Source: Chitinophagaceae bacterium (GTDB lineage Bacteria > Bacteroidota > Bacteroidia > Chitinophagales > Chitinophagaceae). From it: a DNA stretch of 64,000 bases. Below are positions 52,777 through 61,813 of this stretch, piece by piece (positions within the stretch are counted from its first letter, which is position 1; each line of letters starts with the position of its first letter). The stretch covers positions 124,001-188,000 of the forward strand of contig JADKAZ010000004.1 of NCBI GenBank assembly GCA_016719015.1, written 5' to 3'. The position numbers and the translations under genes are program-made. The notes beneath the pieces are model-generated. The model made no database searches, was not told the DNA's origin, and was given only the letters and a program-made list of their open reading frames with translations.

Positions 52777-55533
52777 TCAGAAACTAAATGCAATTCTTGC
52801 AAACAATCTTCTTCCGTTGCTGCCCATTTGCACAGCATCCCATGCTCCACCGGTTTCAGTATTGTAAGCCCAGTCTTTAGCGCCTTTTACCACGCCAAAA
52901 TCAGGATGTGTATTCAGGAAGTTGTCAACTCCGGCATAAGCAGTAAAGTGCTTGCACAGTTTATAACTGAAATATAAATCGGAAACCAGTTTACCTGAAT
53001 AATCATACTGGTCAGGTACATCGCCACTGCCATTATCCAATGGAACAGTCGGGCTGATGCCTAATCCATCCTGTCCATAACCAAGCAGAGTTACTTTTCC
53101 AAAATATGTAAACCTGGTACCGACAGTGAGTTTCTTCATTCCATATTCAAAGTTGAAAGCAAATTTCATTTTGGGTGCAGAAGCAAGAATGTATTTCTGC
53201 TCCCTGTCACTCAGGAAAGTTTGTTGTAAAAATGCAGAGCCACTCAATTTAGAAGGGATATTGATTTTATCAATCTTCATCGATTGGAAATTGCCTGCGA
53301 ATAATCCTTTGAAACTATTAGCGCCAAATTTTTTATTGTATTCAAGAACAATATCAACTCCGCCGTTAGTAGTATTAACAGCGTTAGCAAAAAATTGTGC
53401 CAGGCTTACATTCAATGCAGCCATCTGGCTTCGCAGTCCCGCATCAAGATTTGGGTCGCTGCCATCAAACTGGCCGCTTAGTACAACACGGTCTTTAATT
53501 TTTGTCATGTACCCATCGATAGTTACATTCAGGTTAGGTGTAGCTTTCCAGGTAAAACCGATACTGGCATTCACACTTTTTTCCTGTGTCAGATCAGGAA
53601 TACCAGCAGCTTTCGCCAGTGAACTGTAGTTAGGTGCAATTTTTACTTCAGCAATATTTCCAGCCTGCACCGTAGTAAATGTAGAACTGAAATTAATTTG
53701 CTGTAAAGATGGTGCTCTGAAGCCGGTGCTTACAGAAGCCCTGATATTAATATCTTTCGATGCTTTGTAGCGGGTCGCCAATTTATAATTGTGGGTAAAA
53801 CCAAAATCACTGTAGTTTTCAACCCTTGCAGCAAGGTTTACTAACCAGTCAGTCGTTACATCAATTTCTGCATCGGCATATGCACCCAATACCCTCCGTT
53901 GTGCATTAACTACATCATTGGGCTGATAGCCCGGAAAGCCCTGTGCACCGGTTGCTTTGTCGGGATCATAGTTAGTATAAGAACCGGGTTCGCCAGCAAA
54001 TATTTTATAATCTTCATACCTGAATTCTGCCCCTACACCTAAATTGAATTTTTTTGTAAACTCTTTACTCAGGTTAAAGTTGGTGGTATTTTGAAAAAAG
54101 GAAAATCCGCCGTCATCAAAATGAGTTTGTGATGGCCCCATGGAGGCGTTAAATGTTTTATCACCGAAGAAATGAAAATTATTTTTTCCCGCGGTGTTAC
54201 TGAAATCCCAGTTCCAGTTGCTCTTGCATGTTCCTTTAAAGCCTCCTGTTACAGAGTAGTCCTGGATTTTTGTCTGGATATGTGGGCTGTACCATGTTTC
54301 ACCATCATTACTTTCTCTCATAATGGAAGGAACAAATATCAGGTCGCCAAATGCATCTGTAGGAAAACGGTCAGGTCTTGCTGACCAGTTACGGGTAAAA
54401 GCATAGGCATCTGAAAACTTATGATTATATCCGCCGAAAGAATAGAAAGTGCTGGTTTTACCCATCGGAATTTCCATGTTGTAAAAAGTGCCGAACATTT
54501 CCAGGCCGGCATCTCCATGGCCACGACGATAAATATTAATATACATCGCATCATCATTTGTATAATAATTGGAAGTATCTAATGCCTGGCGAAAAGTTTT
54601 ATTGGAATTCAGTCCTTCAAAAGTCAGATTGATAAAACCACCTTTGGAACCAATCGGCACACCAAAATTTATATTAGCCGCTACCGAAGCACCGTCAATT
54701 TTTCCACTATGTTCATACTGAGTGAAAAGATCTTCGGCGTAGGCCGTATTGAATTTAGGATCATGATAACCGGCTATACCAATTGTTCCGGTTACTTTAT
54801 TAATATTGGTTTTGGTGATAAGGTTAATAACGCCGGCAATTGCATCAGAACCATATTGTGCCGAAGCACCGTCTCTCAATATTTCAACCCGGTCAATAGC
54901 ACTGGCAGGCAAAGCATTTAAATCTGTACCGGCATTACCACGACCTCTTGTTCCAAATACGGCTACAAATGCTGTCTGGTGACGGCGTTTACCATTCACT
55001 AATACCAATGTCTGATCGGGACCAAGACCTCTCAATGTAGCAAGGTCCACATGGTCGGCACCATCACTACCACTTTGCTTATTGTAGTTAAAGGAAGGAG
55101 CTGCATAATTGAGTACAGAAGACAGATCCATCCTGCCGGTAGGTGCAGTGGACTGTCCAACATTAATGACATCGACTGGTGCAGTTGTTTCTGTCTTTAC
55201 CCGCCCGGCACGGCGGGTACCTACCAATACTACCTGGCTCAGCTCTTCAATGGATTGCTCAAGGGTAATATTAATAACAGGGTTGGCAGCACTTATTGTT
55301 TGTGTCTTATATCCCACAGAAGAGATTTCGACTTCATCGTCAGAAGCAACTGATAACCGGAAGGAACCATCCGCTGCCGAGCTTGTTAGCTTACCGGTTT
55401 TTTTCGACTTCACCGATACACCGGCTAAGGGAATGCCATTGGCATCGATGATTTTCCCGGAAACGGTTTTTTGCGCCATAGCTACAACGCCGATGAATAA
55501 AAAGGAGAGGAAAAGAAAGAGAGCCTTTCTCAT
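52777..55533 (-). CDS. TonB-dependent receptor with CarboxypepD_reg-like domain
   Basis: 918 residues. Signal peptide (RKALFLFLSFLFIGVVAMAQ), an N-terminal CarboxypepD_reg-like domain (KTVSGKIIDANGIPLAGVSV, about 20-100), a plug (TLRGLGPDQTLVLVNGKRRH, about 165-260) and a 22-strand-type beta barrel ending ARIAFSF with C-terminal Phe. It imports a nutrient across the outer membrane with TonB/ExbBD energy. No SusD partner is next to it, so it is more like a siderophore, vitamin or oligomer receptor than a SusC; the ligand is unknown. The ATG at 55533 is used because the longer frame (to 55740) runs into intergenic repeats and lacks a signal peptide at its start. Confidence 0.93.
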   Translation of the reverse strand: MRKALFLFLSFLFIGVVAMAQKTVSGKIIDANGIPLAGVSVKSKKTGKLTSSAADGSFRLSVASDDEVEISSVGYKTQTISAANPVINITLEQSIEELSQVVLVGTRRAGRVKTETTAPVDVINVGQSTAPTGRMDLSSVLNYAAPSFNYNKQSGSDGADHVDLATLRGLGPDQTLVLVNGKRRHQTAFVAVFGTRGRGNAGTDLNALPASAIDRVEILRDGASAQYGSDAIAGVINLITKTNINKVTGTIGIAGYHDPKFNTAYAEDLFTQYEHSGKIDGASVAANINFGVPIGSKGGFINLTFEGLNSNKTFRQALDTSNYYTNDDAMYINIYRRGHGDAGLEMFGTFYNMEIPMGKTSTFYSFGGYNHKFSDAYAFTRNWSARPDRFPTDAFGDLIFVPSIMRESNDGETWYSPHIQTKIQDYSVTGGFKGTCKSNWNWDFSNTAGKNNFHFFGDKTFNASMGPSQTHFDDGGFSFFQNTTNFNLSKEFTKKFNLGVGAEFRYEDYKIFAGEPGSYTNYDPDKATGAQGFPGYQPNDVVNAQRRVLGAYADAEIDVTTDWLVNLAARVENYSDFGFTHNYKLATRYKASKDINIRASVSTGFRAPSLQQINFSSTFTTVQAGNIAEVKIAPNYSSLAKAAGIPDLTQEKSVNASIGFTWKATPNLNVTIDGYMTKIKDRVVLSGQFDGSDPNLDAGLRSQMAALNVSLAQFFANAVNTTNGGVDIVLEYNKKFGANSFKGLFAGNFQSMKIDKINIPSKLSGSAFLQQTFLSDREQKYILASAPKMKFAFNFEYGMKKLTVGTRFTYFGKVTLLGYGQDGLGISPTVPLDNGSGDVPDQYDYSGKLVSDLYFSYKLCKHFTAYAGVDNFLNTHPDFGVVKGAKDWAYNTETGGAWDAVQMGSNGRRLFARIAFSF

Positions 55534-55668
55534 ACAGTATGTTTTGGTTAATAGATGACTTAAAAGTAAAGGAAAATTAACGGCTTGCAAATGCGAGAGG
55601 GAGTAAAGAATAGCCTTGTGCGGAAATGGTGGAAAAGATGATGCGTAGTCGATACCATAAAAGGTTAG

Positions 55669-55806
55669 CCACAGATCAACACAAATAAATACAGGTGGAC
55701 CACAGATTACACAGATTAACACGGATGAATACAAATACAATGGATGGCAAATAAAAAAAGCTGCGTTAGCAGCTTTCTAATCTGTGTTAATCCGTGTAAT
55801 CTGTGG
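55669..55806. repeat. CCACAGATTACAC palindromic repeat element
   Basis: A 27-base arm (CCACAGATTACACAGATTAA..., 55700-55726) is inverted at 55780-55806 with two mismatches. A partial direct copy (CCACAGATCAACAC...) starts at 55669. Similar CCACAGATTACACAGATT elements are familiar in genomes of this phylum. It encloses a terminator hairpin and ends 8 bases from the aminotransferase stop. Confidence 0.75.
55757..55776 (-). terminator. Terminator of the aminotransferase gene
   Basis: AAAGCTGC (55757-55764), loop GTTA, GCAGCTTT (55769-55776); on the minus strand followed by TTTTTATTT. It sits inside the larger palindromic element. Confidence 0.88.
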
Positions 55807-55813
55807 CCAAAAA

Positions 55814-57040
55814 TCACTTCGCTGCAACAGCCGCCGTTTGCGGCAAAGCCACTTTTCCGGGATACACTTCTAATGCCTTCTCCAAACAATCCATCGCTGC
55901 ATTCAAAGCATCAAGATTAAGTACATAAGCCAGTCTCACTTCATTTTTTCCTAATCCCTGTGTGCCATAAAAACCAGTGGCGGGTGCCAGCATTACGGTT
56001 TGGTTATTGTAGTTAAACTCCTCCAGGAGCCATTGGCAGAATTTATCTGAATCATCAATCGGAAGTTTGGCAATAGCATAAAAAGCACCACCAGGGTTAG
56101 GGCAAAAAACTCCCGGCATGGCATTCAACCGGCTTACTAATAAATTTCTTCTTGATAAATATTCTGCTTTCGGTGCATCAAAATAACTGTCGGGTAAATC
56201 TACTGCCGCTTCACCCATAATCTGCGCTAATCCCGGTGGGCTTAATCTTGCCTGTGCAAATTTCATGGCCGCATCATATACTTTTTTATTCTTTGTTACC
56301 AACGCACCAATCCTTGCACCGCAGGCACTGTATCTTTTGGAAATAGTATCCATCAGTACCACATGTTCATCCAGGCCGCTGAGATGCATAGCACTTACAT
56401 ATTCGCCATCATAACAGAATTCCCTGTATGCCTCATCACTAAAGAGATATAAATCATATTTGATGCAGATTTTCTTTACAGCTTCCATTTCTTCCCGGCT
56501 ATACAGATAGCCGGTCGGGTTATTCGGACTGCAGATTATGATGGCTTTTGTTTTATCGGTAATCACTTTTTCAAAATCCGCAATAGGCGGAAGGGCAAAC
56601 CCGGTTTCAATGCGGGATGTGATTGGTACAACATTTACACCAGCTGCACAGGCAAAACCGTTATAGTTCGCATAAAATGGTTCAGGTATAATCACTTCAT
56701 CACCCGGATTCAAACAGGTAAAAAAGCCAAACATAATAGCTTCGCTTCCTCCGGTCGTTATCAAAATTTGTTCATGTGATACATCAATACCCACTTTTTT
56801 ATAATACTGCACCAGTTTACGACGGTAGCTTTCATTACCGGCACTATGGCTGTATTCCAGGGTTTTTATATCAGCATTCCGCACCGCATCCAAGATGGCA
56901 GGCGGCGTTTCTATATCTGGCTGGCCGATATTCAGGTGATATACTTTAACTCCTTTTTTCTTAGCTGCTTCAGCAAAAGGAACTAATTTTCGTATTGGTG
57001 AAGGGGGCATTAACTGGCCCCGGTTAGAAATGTTTAACAT
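55814..57040 (-). CDS. PLP-dependent aminotransferase, aspartate aminotransferase type
   Basis: 408 residues, class I/II aminotransferase (AAT-like fold I). Characteristic stretches are GVKVYHLNIGQPDIETPP near the start, LITTGGSEAIMFGF (about 107), ICSPNNPTGYLYSREEM (about 178), the PLP Lys in DTISKRYSACGARIG (about 234) and the substrate Arg near the C-terminus. It transfers amino groups between an amino acid and 2-oxoglutarate; the amino donor is not certain. The ATG at 57040 is supported by an exact -7 box ending 5 bases before it; the extension to 57118 is not used. Confidence 0.92.
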   Translation of the reverse strand: MLNISNRGQLMPPSPIRKLVPFAEAAKKKGVKVYHLNIGQPDIETPPAILDAVRNADIKTLEYSHSAGNESYRRKLVQYYKKVGIDVSHEQILITTGGSEAIMFGFFTCLNPGDEVIIPEPFYANYNGFACAAGVNVVPITSRIETGFALPPIADFEKVITDKTKAIIICSPNNPTGYLYSREEMEAVKKICIKYDLYLFSDEAYREFCYDGEYVSAMHLSGLDEHVVLMDTISKRYSACGARIGALVTKNKKVYDAAMKFAQARLSPPGLAQIMGEAAVDLPDSYFDAPKAEYLSRRNLLVSRLNAMPGVFCPNPGGAFYAIAKLPIDDSDKFCQWLLEEFNYNNQTVMLAPATGFYGTQGLGKNEVRLAYVLNLDALNAAMDCLEKALEVYPGKVALPQTAAVAAK

Positions 57041-57045
57041 ACCGA

Positions 57046-57053
57046 CAAAGTTA
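57046..57053 (-). promoter_or_regulatory. -7 box, predicted leaderless start of the aminotransferase
   Basis: TAACTTTG on the minus strand, exact TAnnTTTG, ending 5 bases before the ATG at 57040. No -33 element is obvious. Confidence 0.55.
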
Positions 57054-57177
57054 AGGGGAATAGGGAATCGATACCGGACGGGCATCGGCGAAAATGGAAT
57101 CTTATCAAAAACAAGCAACCAATATTTCTGTAAGAGCCAACCGTATTCAATAACTTTACTTCCAGGTTTAAACGGTT

Positions 57178-57864
57178 ATGAAAAAAATATTTTCTACGAT
57201 ACTTTTTTTGATCCTGGCTCTTTGCAGTTATTCCCAATACCTCAGCCAGGTAACTTTTTCCGGAGGGGCTAACCTTAGTTCCATAGCCTTTATGACCGAC
57301 CAAAATGTACTTATCAGGACTTCTATCGATGGAAAAGTGATGGAATGGGGTACAGAAGTACAGTCTGACAGAAACAATAATTATTATGCACCAAGATTAC
57401 AGCCCTATATGGGCCGGATAGATTATTATGGTTTGGAGGCTGACTCAATTCTCCGGGGCAAGGTGAAAAGTATTGGTACCTGTTTATTGACCTATTACGG
57501 GCAATATGATATGGAAATTAAAATCGGGAAGCTGAAATCGGTTGGTAATTTGATGCTGGATTATTATACCCATTATGACAATGCCGATTTTAAAGGTAAA
57601 CTACGATTCATTGGTTCTTCTGTACTGGAGTATTATTCATCCTTTGAAAATGAAGCTTTCAGGGGTAAACTAAAAACACTGGGTAGCTCAGCTATTACTT
57701 ATTATTCTTCTTTCGATGATAAGTTAATCCGTGGAAAGATAAAAAGTATCGGCACGGTAAGTTATCAATGGTACACATCTCTGGATAAGATAGGATTTGG
57801 CGGCGGTTTGAAGACAGGATCTTTCCGGCAAAACATCAGCGGGGTTATTTATATTGTTCAATAG
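57178..57864 (+). CDS. Secreted protein with five 23-residue tandem repeats
   Basis: 228 residues. A signal peptide (KKIFSTILFLILALCSYSQ) and a 70-residue variable part are followed by five head-to-tail repeats of exactly 23 residues (about 94-116, 117-139, 140-162, 163-185, 186-208). Consensus: GKLKSIGxxxxxYYSSFDxxxxR, with Gly/Lys at the start and paired aromatics in the middle. The regular length suggests a beta-solenoid or beta-propeller-like repeat fold. No named family is recognised. A -7-like box TTATGAATAAG is not convincing. Confidence 0.8.
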   Translation: MKKIFSTILFLILALCSYSQYLSQVTFSGGANLSSIAFMTDQNVLIRTSIDGKVMEWGTEVQSDRNNNYYAPRLQPYMGRIDYYGLEADSILRGKVKSIGTCLLTYYGQYDMEIKIGKLKSVGNLMLDYYTHYDNADFKGKLRFIGSSVLEYYSSFENEAFRGKLKTLGSSAITYYSSFDDKLIRGKIKSIGTVSYQWYTSLDKIGFGGGLKTGSFRQNISGVIYIVQ

Positions 57865-58014
57865 CTGCTCATTTTTTCTGACATAGTTTTTTTACTGTTA
57901 TTCAATCTTTGCGTTCTTATATATTATTTATGAATAAGAAATACCGTTTATAAGGTATACTAGTCATCCAGATATTTTATTAACTTTAAAAACAGATTTA
58001 AAATTTTTATAGCC

Positions 58015-58653
58015 ATGCGCCATTTATTTCTTTTACTGCTTTTCGCCGTAACCGCCAGCTCCTTTGCCCAGACCAAAAAAATTGCTTTTAAAAGCCATAG
58101 TGGCAGTGATGAAAACTTTGCCATTGCATTGGAGAATAATTTGTTTGGGATGGAGAATTCCAATTTTGGTCATGCACCCCAGCGGGAAGTAAAAACGGCG
58201 CAGCTGGATAGTGTGATTTTTATTTCAGATAGTGTGGCAATTATGGTTACAAGTGAGTATTGCACCAGAACAGACAGATCGGGCAATAAACCGGTAGACG
58301 ATCCGAAACTCTGGAAGGCAGGGCAGGAGAAAGTATATAATCATCCATTGTTTTCCAAAAAGCACTCATTGGATAGTATTAAGACTGTTTTAAAGGAACA
58401 ATATAATTTCAATAATGAAATTGAAAAAACAGTCTTTGTTGGCTATGACAATAAGAAAAGAAAATATAAAAAAAATATTGAACCGGTTGCAGGATTACCG
58501 GGTGATAATAACCAGACCCCATTCGGACCGCAGTTTGTTCTGATCTTAAGCCTGATAGTTGGCCTTTCATTACTGGCTGCATTTATTTCCCTGTGGATAT
58601 ATAAAAGGGAAACGTTCAGACCGGGTAATAATGTTATAACTCCGGCTCAGTAA
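58015..58653 (+). CDS. Exported protein with C-terminal membrane anchor, unknown
   Basis: 212 residues. Signal peptide (RHLFLLLLFAVTASSFAQ), a soluble part of about 150 residues with two Lys-rich helical stretches, then a membrane helix (FVLILSLIVGLSLLAAFISLWI, about 173-194) and a short basic cytoplasmic tail. It is 10 bases from the next gene, so the two are probably one transcription unit. No family recognised. Confidence 0.75.
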   Translation: MRHLFLLLLFAVTASSFAQTKKIAFKSHSGSDENFAIALENNLFGMENSNFGHAPQREVKTAQLDSVIFISDSVAIMVTSEYCTRTDRSGNKPVDDPKLWKAGQEKVYNHPLFSKKHSLDSIKTVLKEQYNFNNEIEKTVFVGYDNKKRKYKKNIEPVAGLPGDNNQTPFGPQFVLILSLIVGLSLLAAFISLWIYKRETFRPGNNVITPAQ

Positions 58654-58663
58654 TTCCTGGCTC

Positions 58664-59890
58664 ATGCAAAAGGGATATTCATTGTGCAGGACAGTAGCAG
58701 CTGTTTTTCTGTTGCTGTGTATCCTGTTTATTCCATTGCCTTTCTACCTTTTCCCTTTCCAGGAATCCATTACTGATGTTGTTTTTGGAGGTGTAATTGA
58801 CAAAGTAGCCCGTTTATTTTTTAGCATACAACTTACCAACACGAAAGTTTATTCCGATTCTACATCAATGTATTTACTGGTATTTGTTTTGGCTTTCCTT
58901 TCTTTACTTGCAGGGATACTATTAAATACGATTGGTAGGTGGAAGCAATATGAAAATAGAATTCTGCAATTCTTTTCCCTTCTTTTTTGTTACTATCTTA
59001 TTCTGATGCTGATGAAATACGGATTGGATAAAATTTTTAAAGCCCAGTTCTATCTTCCTGAACCTAATATTCTGTATACAAGGCTTGGACAAATTGACAA
59101 AGATTTTTTGTACTGGACATCTATGGGGACATCCAGGCTGTACAATATTATTACAGGCTCGGTAGAGGTGCTGGCTGCATTGCTAATCCTGTTCAAACGT
59201 ACCAGGATGACCGGATTGTTGCTTGCTGCAGCTTCTTTGGTACAGGTGGTAGCCATTAATTTTGGTTTTGATATATCCGTAAAATTGTATTCTCTTTTTC
59301 TCCTGAGCCTTTCTTTGTATTTGTTGGCGCCTTATTATCGCCGGATTTATACTTTCTTGTTTACACAAAGGGACCTGCCAGCCATTCGAACCGACATAAC
59401 CAGGTTTATAAAAAATCCATTTTGGGCAATATTTTTAAAATGTTTTATTACAGGTATTATTTTATTCGAATCCCTCTATCCTTATATACGGCATCGTAAT
59501 TTTAATGATGATGTAGCGGGGAGACCTTATTTACACGGTGCTTACGAAGTAAGACAAATGATAGCCGGGGCTGATACACTTTTAGCTAAGGATTCTCCCA
59601 TCCAGCGATTTTTTATTCACCGGGATAACTTCCTGATATTTCAGAACCAGGCTGATGAAATGCAGGATTATAAACTTACCTATGATAAAGAAAGGCATTG
59701 CTGGATACTTACCGATTATCAACAACGGCAAATACAACTGGCTTTCAATTACCAGGCGGCTGACAGTCTCTTAACACTTCGCTATTTGAAGGATAGCACC
59801 ACTTTTCAGCTGATGGGTAAAATGCTTGACTGGAAGAAATTGCCGCTGATAAGGAAAACATTCCACTGGACCGTCGATGGGAAATGGTAG
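58664..59890 (+). CDS. DoxX-like multi-pass membrane protein
   Basis: 408 residues, about seven or eight membrane helices and a soluble C-terminal part of about 130 residues outside the membrane. The middle, with TGSVEVLAALLILFKRTRMTGLLLAAA and FGFDISVKLYSLFLLSLSLYLLAP, follows the DoxX-like pattern seen in this phylum. DoxX-family proteins are linked to quinone and redox homeostasis; role here is not known. Follows the 212-residue exported protein by 10 bases. Confidence 0.75.
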   Translation: MQKGYSLCRTVAAVFLLLCILFIPLPFYLFPFQESITDVVFGGVIDKVARLFFSIQLTNTKVYSDSTSMYLLVFVLAFLSLLAGILLNTIGRWKQYENRILQFFSLLFCYYLILMLMKYGLDKIFKAQFYLPEPNILYTRLGQIDKDFLYWTSMGTSRLYNIITGSVEVLAALLILFKRTRMTGLLLAAASLVQVVAINFGFDISVKLYSLFLLSLSLYLLAPYYRRIYTFLFTQRDLPAIRTDITRFIKNPFWAIFLKCFITGIILFESLYPYIRHRNFNDDVAGRPYLHGAYEVRQMIAGADTLLAKDSPIQRFFIHRDNFLIFQNQADEMQDYKLTYDKERHCWILTDYQQRQIQLAFNYQAADSLLTLRYLKDSTTFQLMGKMLDWKKLPLIRKTFHWTVDGKW

Positions 59891-60011
59891 TATTTATTTT
59901 TAGTATAAATATTTTCCTTATTTTTTCAGGTAAAAGTATTTGGTTGAAAAACAAATAGGAATTACAGCGGATGATGAATCCAAAGGGAACTATAGGGGGT
60001 ACGAAATAACA

Positions 60012-60368
60012 TTAATGATTTTCTTCCATCGGCATGGTCAGTACTTTTTCTACTGGCACCATCTCCCCGTTCATTAATAAATAATGTGGAGATTCTTTAC
60101 TTATCTCTTGCAATAATTCAGCTTCTATTTGTGCAATATCTTTTAAAAAATTATTGACAGGAAGAGCCATCCTGTTTAAACACAGACCGGTTTCATGGTA
60201 AAAGGTAGAAAATTCTTCTTTAAAGAAAAATACTCCTTCCTGGATTAATGACACTCCGTTTTCTACCTGTTTCTTTGCTTCCGTGTAAGATTGTTTCAGG
60301 AAAGAATTAATAGTCATCTTGTTTTCTTTCCGTACTTCTGGTTGAACTACGCTGATAGGATTTGTCAT
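60012..60368 (-). CDS. Hypothetical small protein
   Basis: 118 residues, mostly helical with many Glu/Lys (SYTEAKKQVENGVSLIQEGVFFFKEEF) and one Cys. No signal peptide, membrane segment or known family. The frame is long for chance in this base composition and has an ATG start; it is isolated on the minus strand. Confidence 0.55.
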   Translation of the reverse strand: MTNPISVVQPEVRKENKMTINSFLKQSYTEAKKQVENGVSLIQEGVFFFKEEFSTFYHETGLCLNRMALPVNNFLKDIAQIEAELLQEISKESPHYLLMNGEMVPVEKVLTMPMEENH

Positions 60369-60747
60369 AACAATCGCTTTTACAGGAGTGCCTTAATTTC
60401 CGTGCCAGAAGTTTACATGTAATGAAGTAGAGTACCTGGTATGTTATCACTTCCTGAGAATGTGGAAAACTTAAGATATCTTGGTTGAAATATCAGTTTG
60501 TTTTTTGTGAAACACGGATCCGGAGAAGATGAAGTTGATATTATTTTCCCCATTTTAATAAGCTCCATTTCGCCGGGTAGGAATTTTTTCCCCAGTATAT
60601 TGTCTGTTAGTAATAGCCCGGGAGTTAATGTGAGAGGGACAAACTCAATTTCGAAAAGCTGGTCAGGAACAGGGATAAATTAAAATCCCTCTCATTTAAA
60701 TGAGAGGGATTTAATATGGTGGTTAAAAACAGGTATAATTAATTAAG
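60369..60747. other. Intergenic region with a perfect palindrome
   Basis: About 380 bases. Open frames here (for example a 61-codon one from a TTG at 60498) have no support on composition or conservation. The main feature is the palindrome at 60683-60712. Confidence 0.45.
60683..60712 (-). terminator. 30-base perfect palindrome, terminator-like
   Basis: AAATCCCTCTCATTT (60683-60697) immediately followed by its exact inverse AAATGAGAGGGATTT (60698-60712), with no loop bases. It lies 35 bases past the DUF1573 stop and is followed by TTAATTTA on the minus strand, so it probably terminates that unit. Confidence 0.6.
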
Positions 60748-61176
60748 TTACTCTTTTGTTTTAGCGCCTTTATCTTTTACCCACTGATCATATGCTTCTG
60801 CACTCAGCACTTCCCCGGTTATCTGTACAGTTTTGGGTTGGGCTATACCAGTAAATTGAACATATACATCTTTTGTAAAAGGTGATACTGCGGCTGCATT
60901 ATACTGCACTTTTAACTGGGCTGTGCTACCAGGCATAATCGGGTCAACGATCTTTTCAGGAGTTGTGCATCCACAACTTGCCCAGCTATTTTCAACCACT
61001 ATTGGTGTGGTGCCAATATTTTTAATTTCAAAAGAGTAAGTAACGGGAGTACCCACTTTAATCTTTCCGAAATCATACTTTTCAACATTAAACTTTACAA
61101 CATCATCAGCTTTAGGCTGGGCCATTACGGCGAGGCTAAACGTAAAAGCAGCGGCGAATAAAAAAATCTTCTTCAT
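60748..61176 (-). CDS. Exported DUF1573 protein
   Basis: 142 residues. Signal peptide (KKIFLFAAAFTFSLAVMAQ), then a DUF1573 beta-sandwich (YDFGKIKVGTPVTYSFEIKN; SCGCTTPEKIVDPIMPG) with the family's CGCT Cys pair. DUF1573 proteins are secreted beta domains of unknown function. It is 12 bases from its paralogue, so they are probably co-transcribed. Confidence 0.88.
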   Translation of the reverse strand: MKKIFLFAAAFTFSLAVMAQPKADDVVKFNVEKYDFGKIKVGTPVTYSFEIKNIGTTPIVVENSWASCGCTTPEKIVDPIMPGSTAQLKVQYNAAAVSPFTKDVYVQFTGIAQPKTVQITGEVLSAEAYDQWVKDKGAKTKE

Positions 61177-61188
61177 GGTTTACAAATT

Positions 61189-61668
61189 TTAAAAGGATTG
61201 TTTTTTTAAGAAATCTATTGAGGCATTGGCAGGAGCAGAACCTTCAGGTGCTTTCCATACTGTGCCTTTAATAATAATTTGTTTAGTTTGATTTGAATTA
61301 TAAGTAATCGTAATGTTTTTTTCAAAATAACCTTCCGCCGCAGCATTATATCCCACTCTGATTTTTGCAGTGGCACCGGGTTCAATTGCTTCACGACTCC
61401 ATTCGGGAGTAGTACAGCCACAACTTGCATGCACATCATCCAGTTTTAATGCTGTTTTGCTGGTATTAGTAATATCAAAAGTGTAATAAACAGGCTTGCC
61501 CTGTGGTATTTTGTCGAAATTGTGTTCAGTCTCTTTAAATTTTAATACTTCCTCTGTATTGGTACCAGGAGTAACAGTGGTATGGTTATGACCATCATTA
61601 GGAGAATGCTGGGCATTTAAACATAGGCAAGCAGAAAAAGAGAATAAGGCCAGAATTATTTTCTTCAT
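61189..61668 (-). CDS. Exported DUF1573 protein, second copy
   Basis: 159 residues. Signal peptide (KKIILALFSFSACLCLNAQ), a His/Thr-rich spacer, then the same DUF1573 fold (KETEHNFDKIPQGKPVYYTF; HASCGCTTPEW) with the CGCT Cys pair. Its C-terminus extends 20 residues beyond the paralogue. The two genes are a tandem duplication. Confidence 0.88.
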   Translation of the reverse strand: MKKIILALFSFSACLCLNAQHSPNDGHNHTTVTPGTNTEEVLKFKETEHNFDKIPQGKPVYYTFDITNTSKTALKLDDVHASCGCTTPEWSREAIEPGATAKIRVGYNAAAEGYFEKNITITYNSNQTKQIIIKGTVWKAPEGSAPANASIDFLKKQSF

Positions 61669-61801
61669 ACAAAATATTTGAAGACTTCAAATTTAGACAA
61701 AAGATGCCATATTACATAAGTGGGTTGCAGACAGCTACAGGTATTTTTTCAACCCGCCGGTTATCCCCTCAGTAGACGGTGTGAAGTGTGGTCATTCTTC
61801 C

Positions 61802-61809
61802 TATTTTTG
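61802..61809 (+). promoter_or_regulatory. -7 box, predicted leaderless start of the second E1
   Basis: TATTTTTG, exact TAnnTTTG, ending 4 bases before the ATG at 61814. Confidence 0.55.
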
Positions 61810-61813
61810 CTTT

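Noticed and set aside
52777..55740. TonB receptor starting at 55740
   Set aside because: The extra 69 residues are encoded by the intergenic repeat element and would bury the signal peptide.
60498..60683. 61-codon frame with a TTG start
   Set aside because: Low-complexity Ser-rich product, no family, no promoter box, and the opposite strand is equally open.
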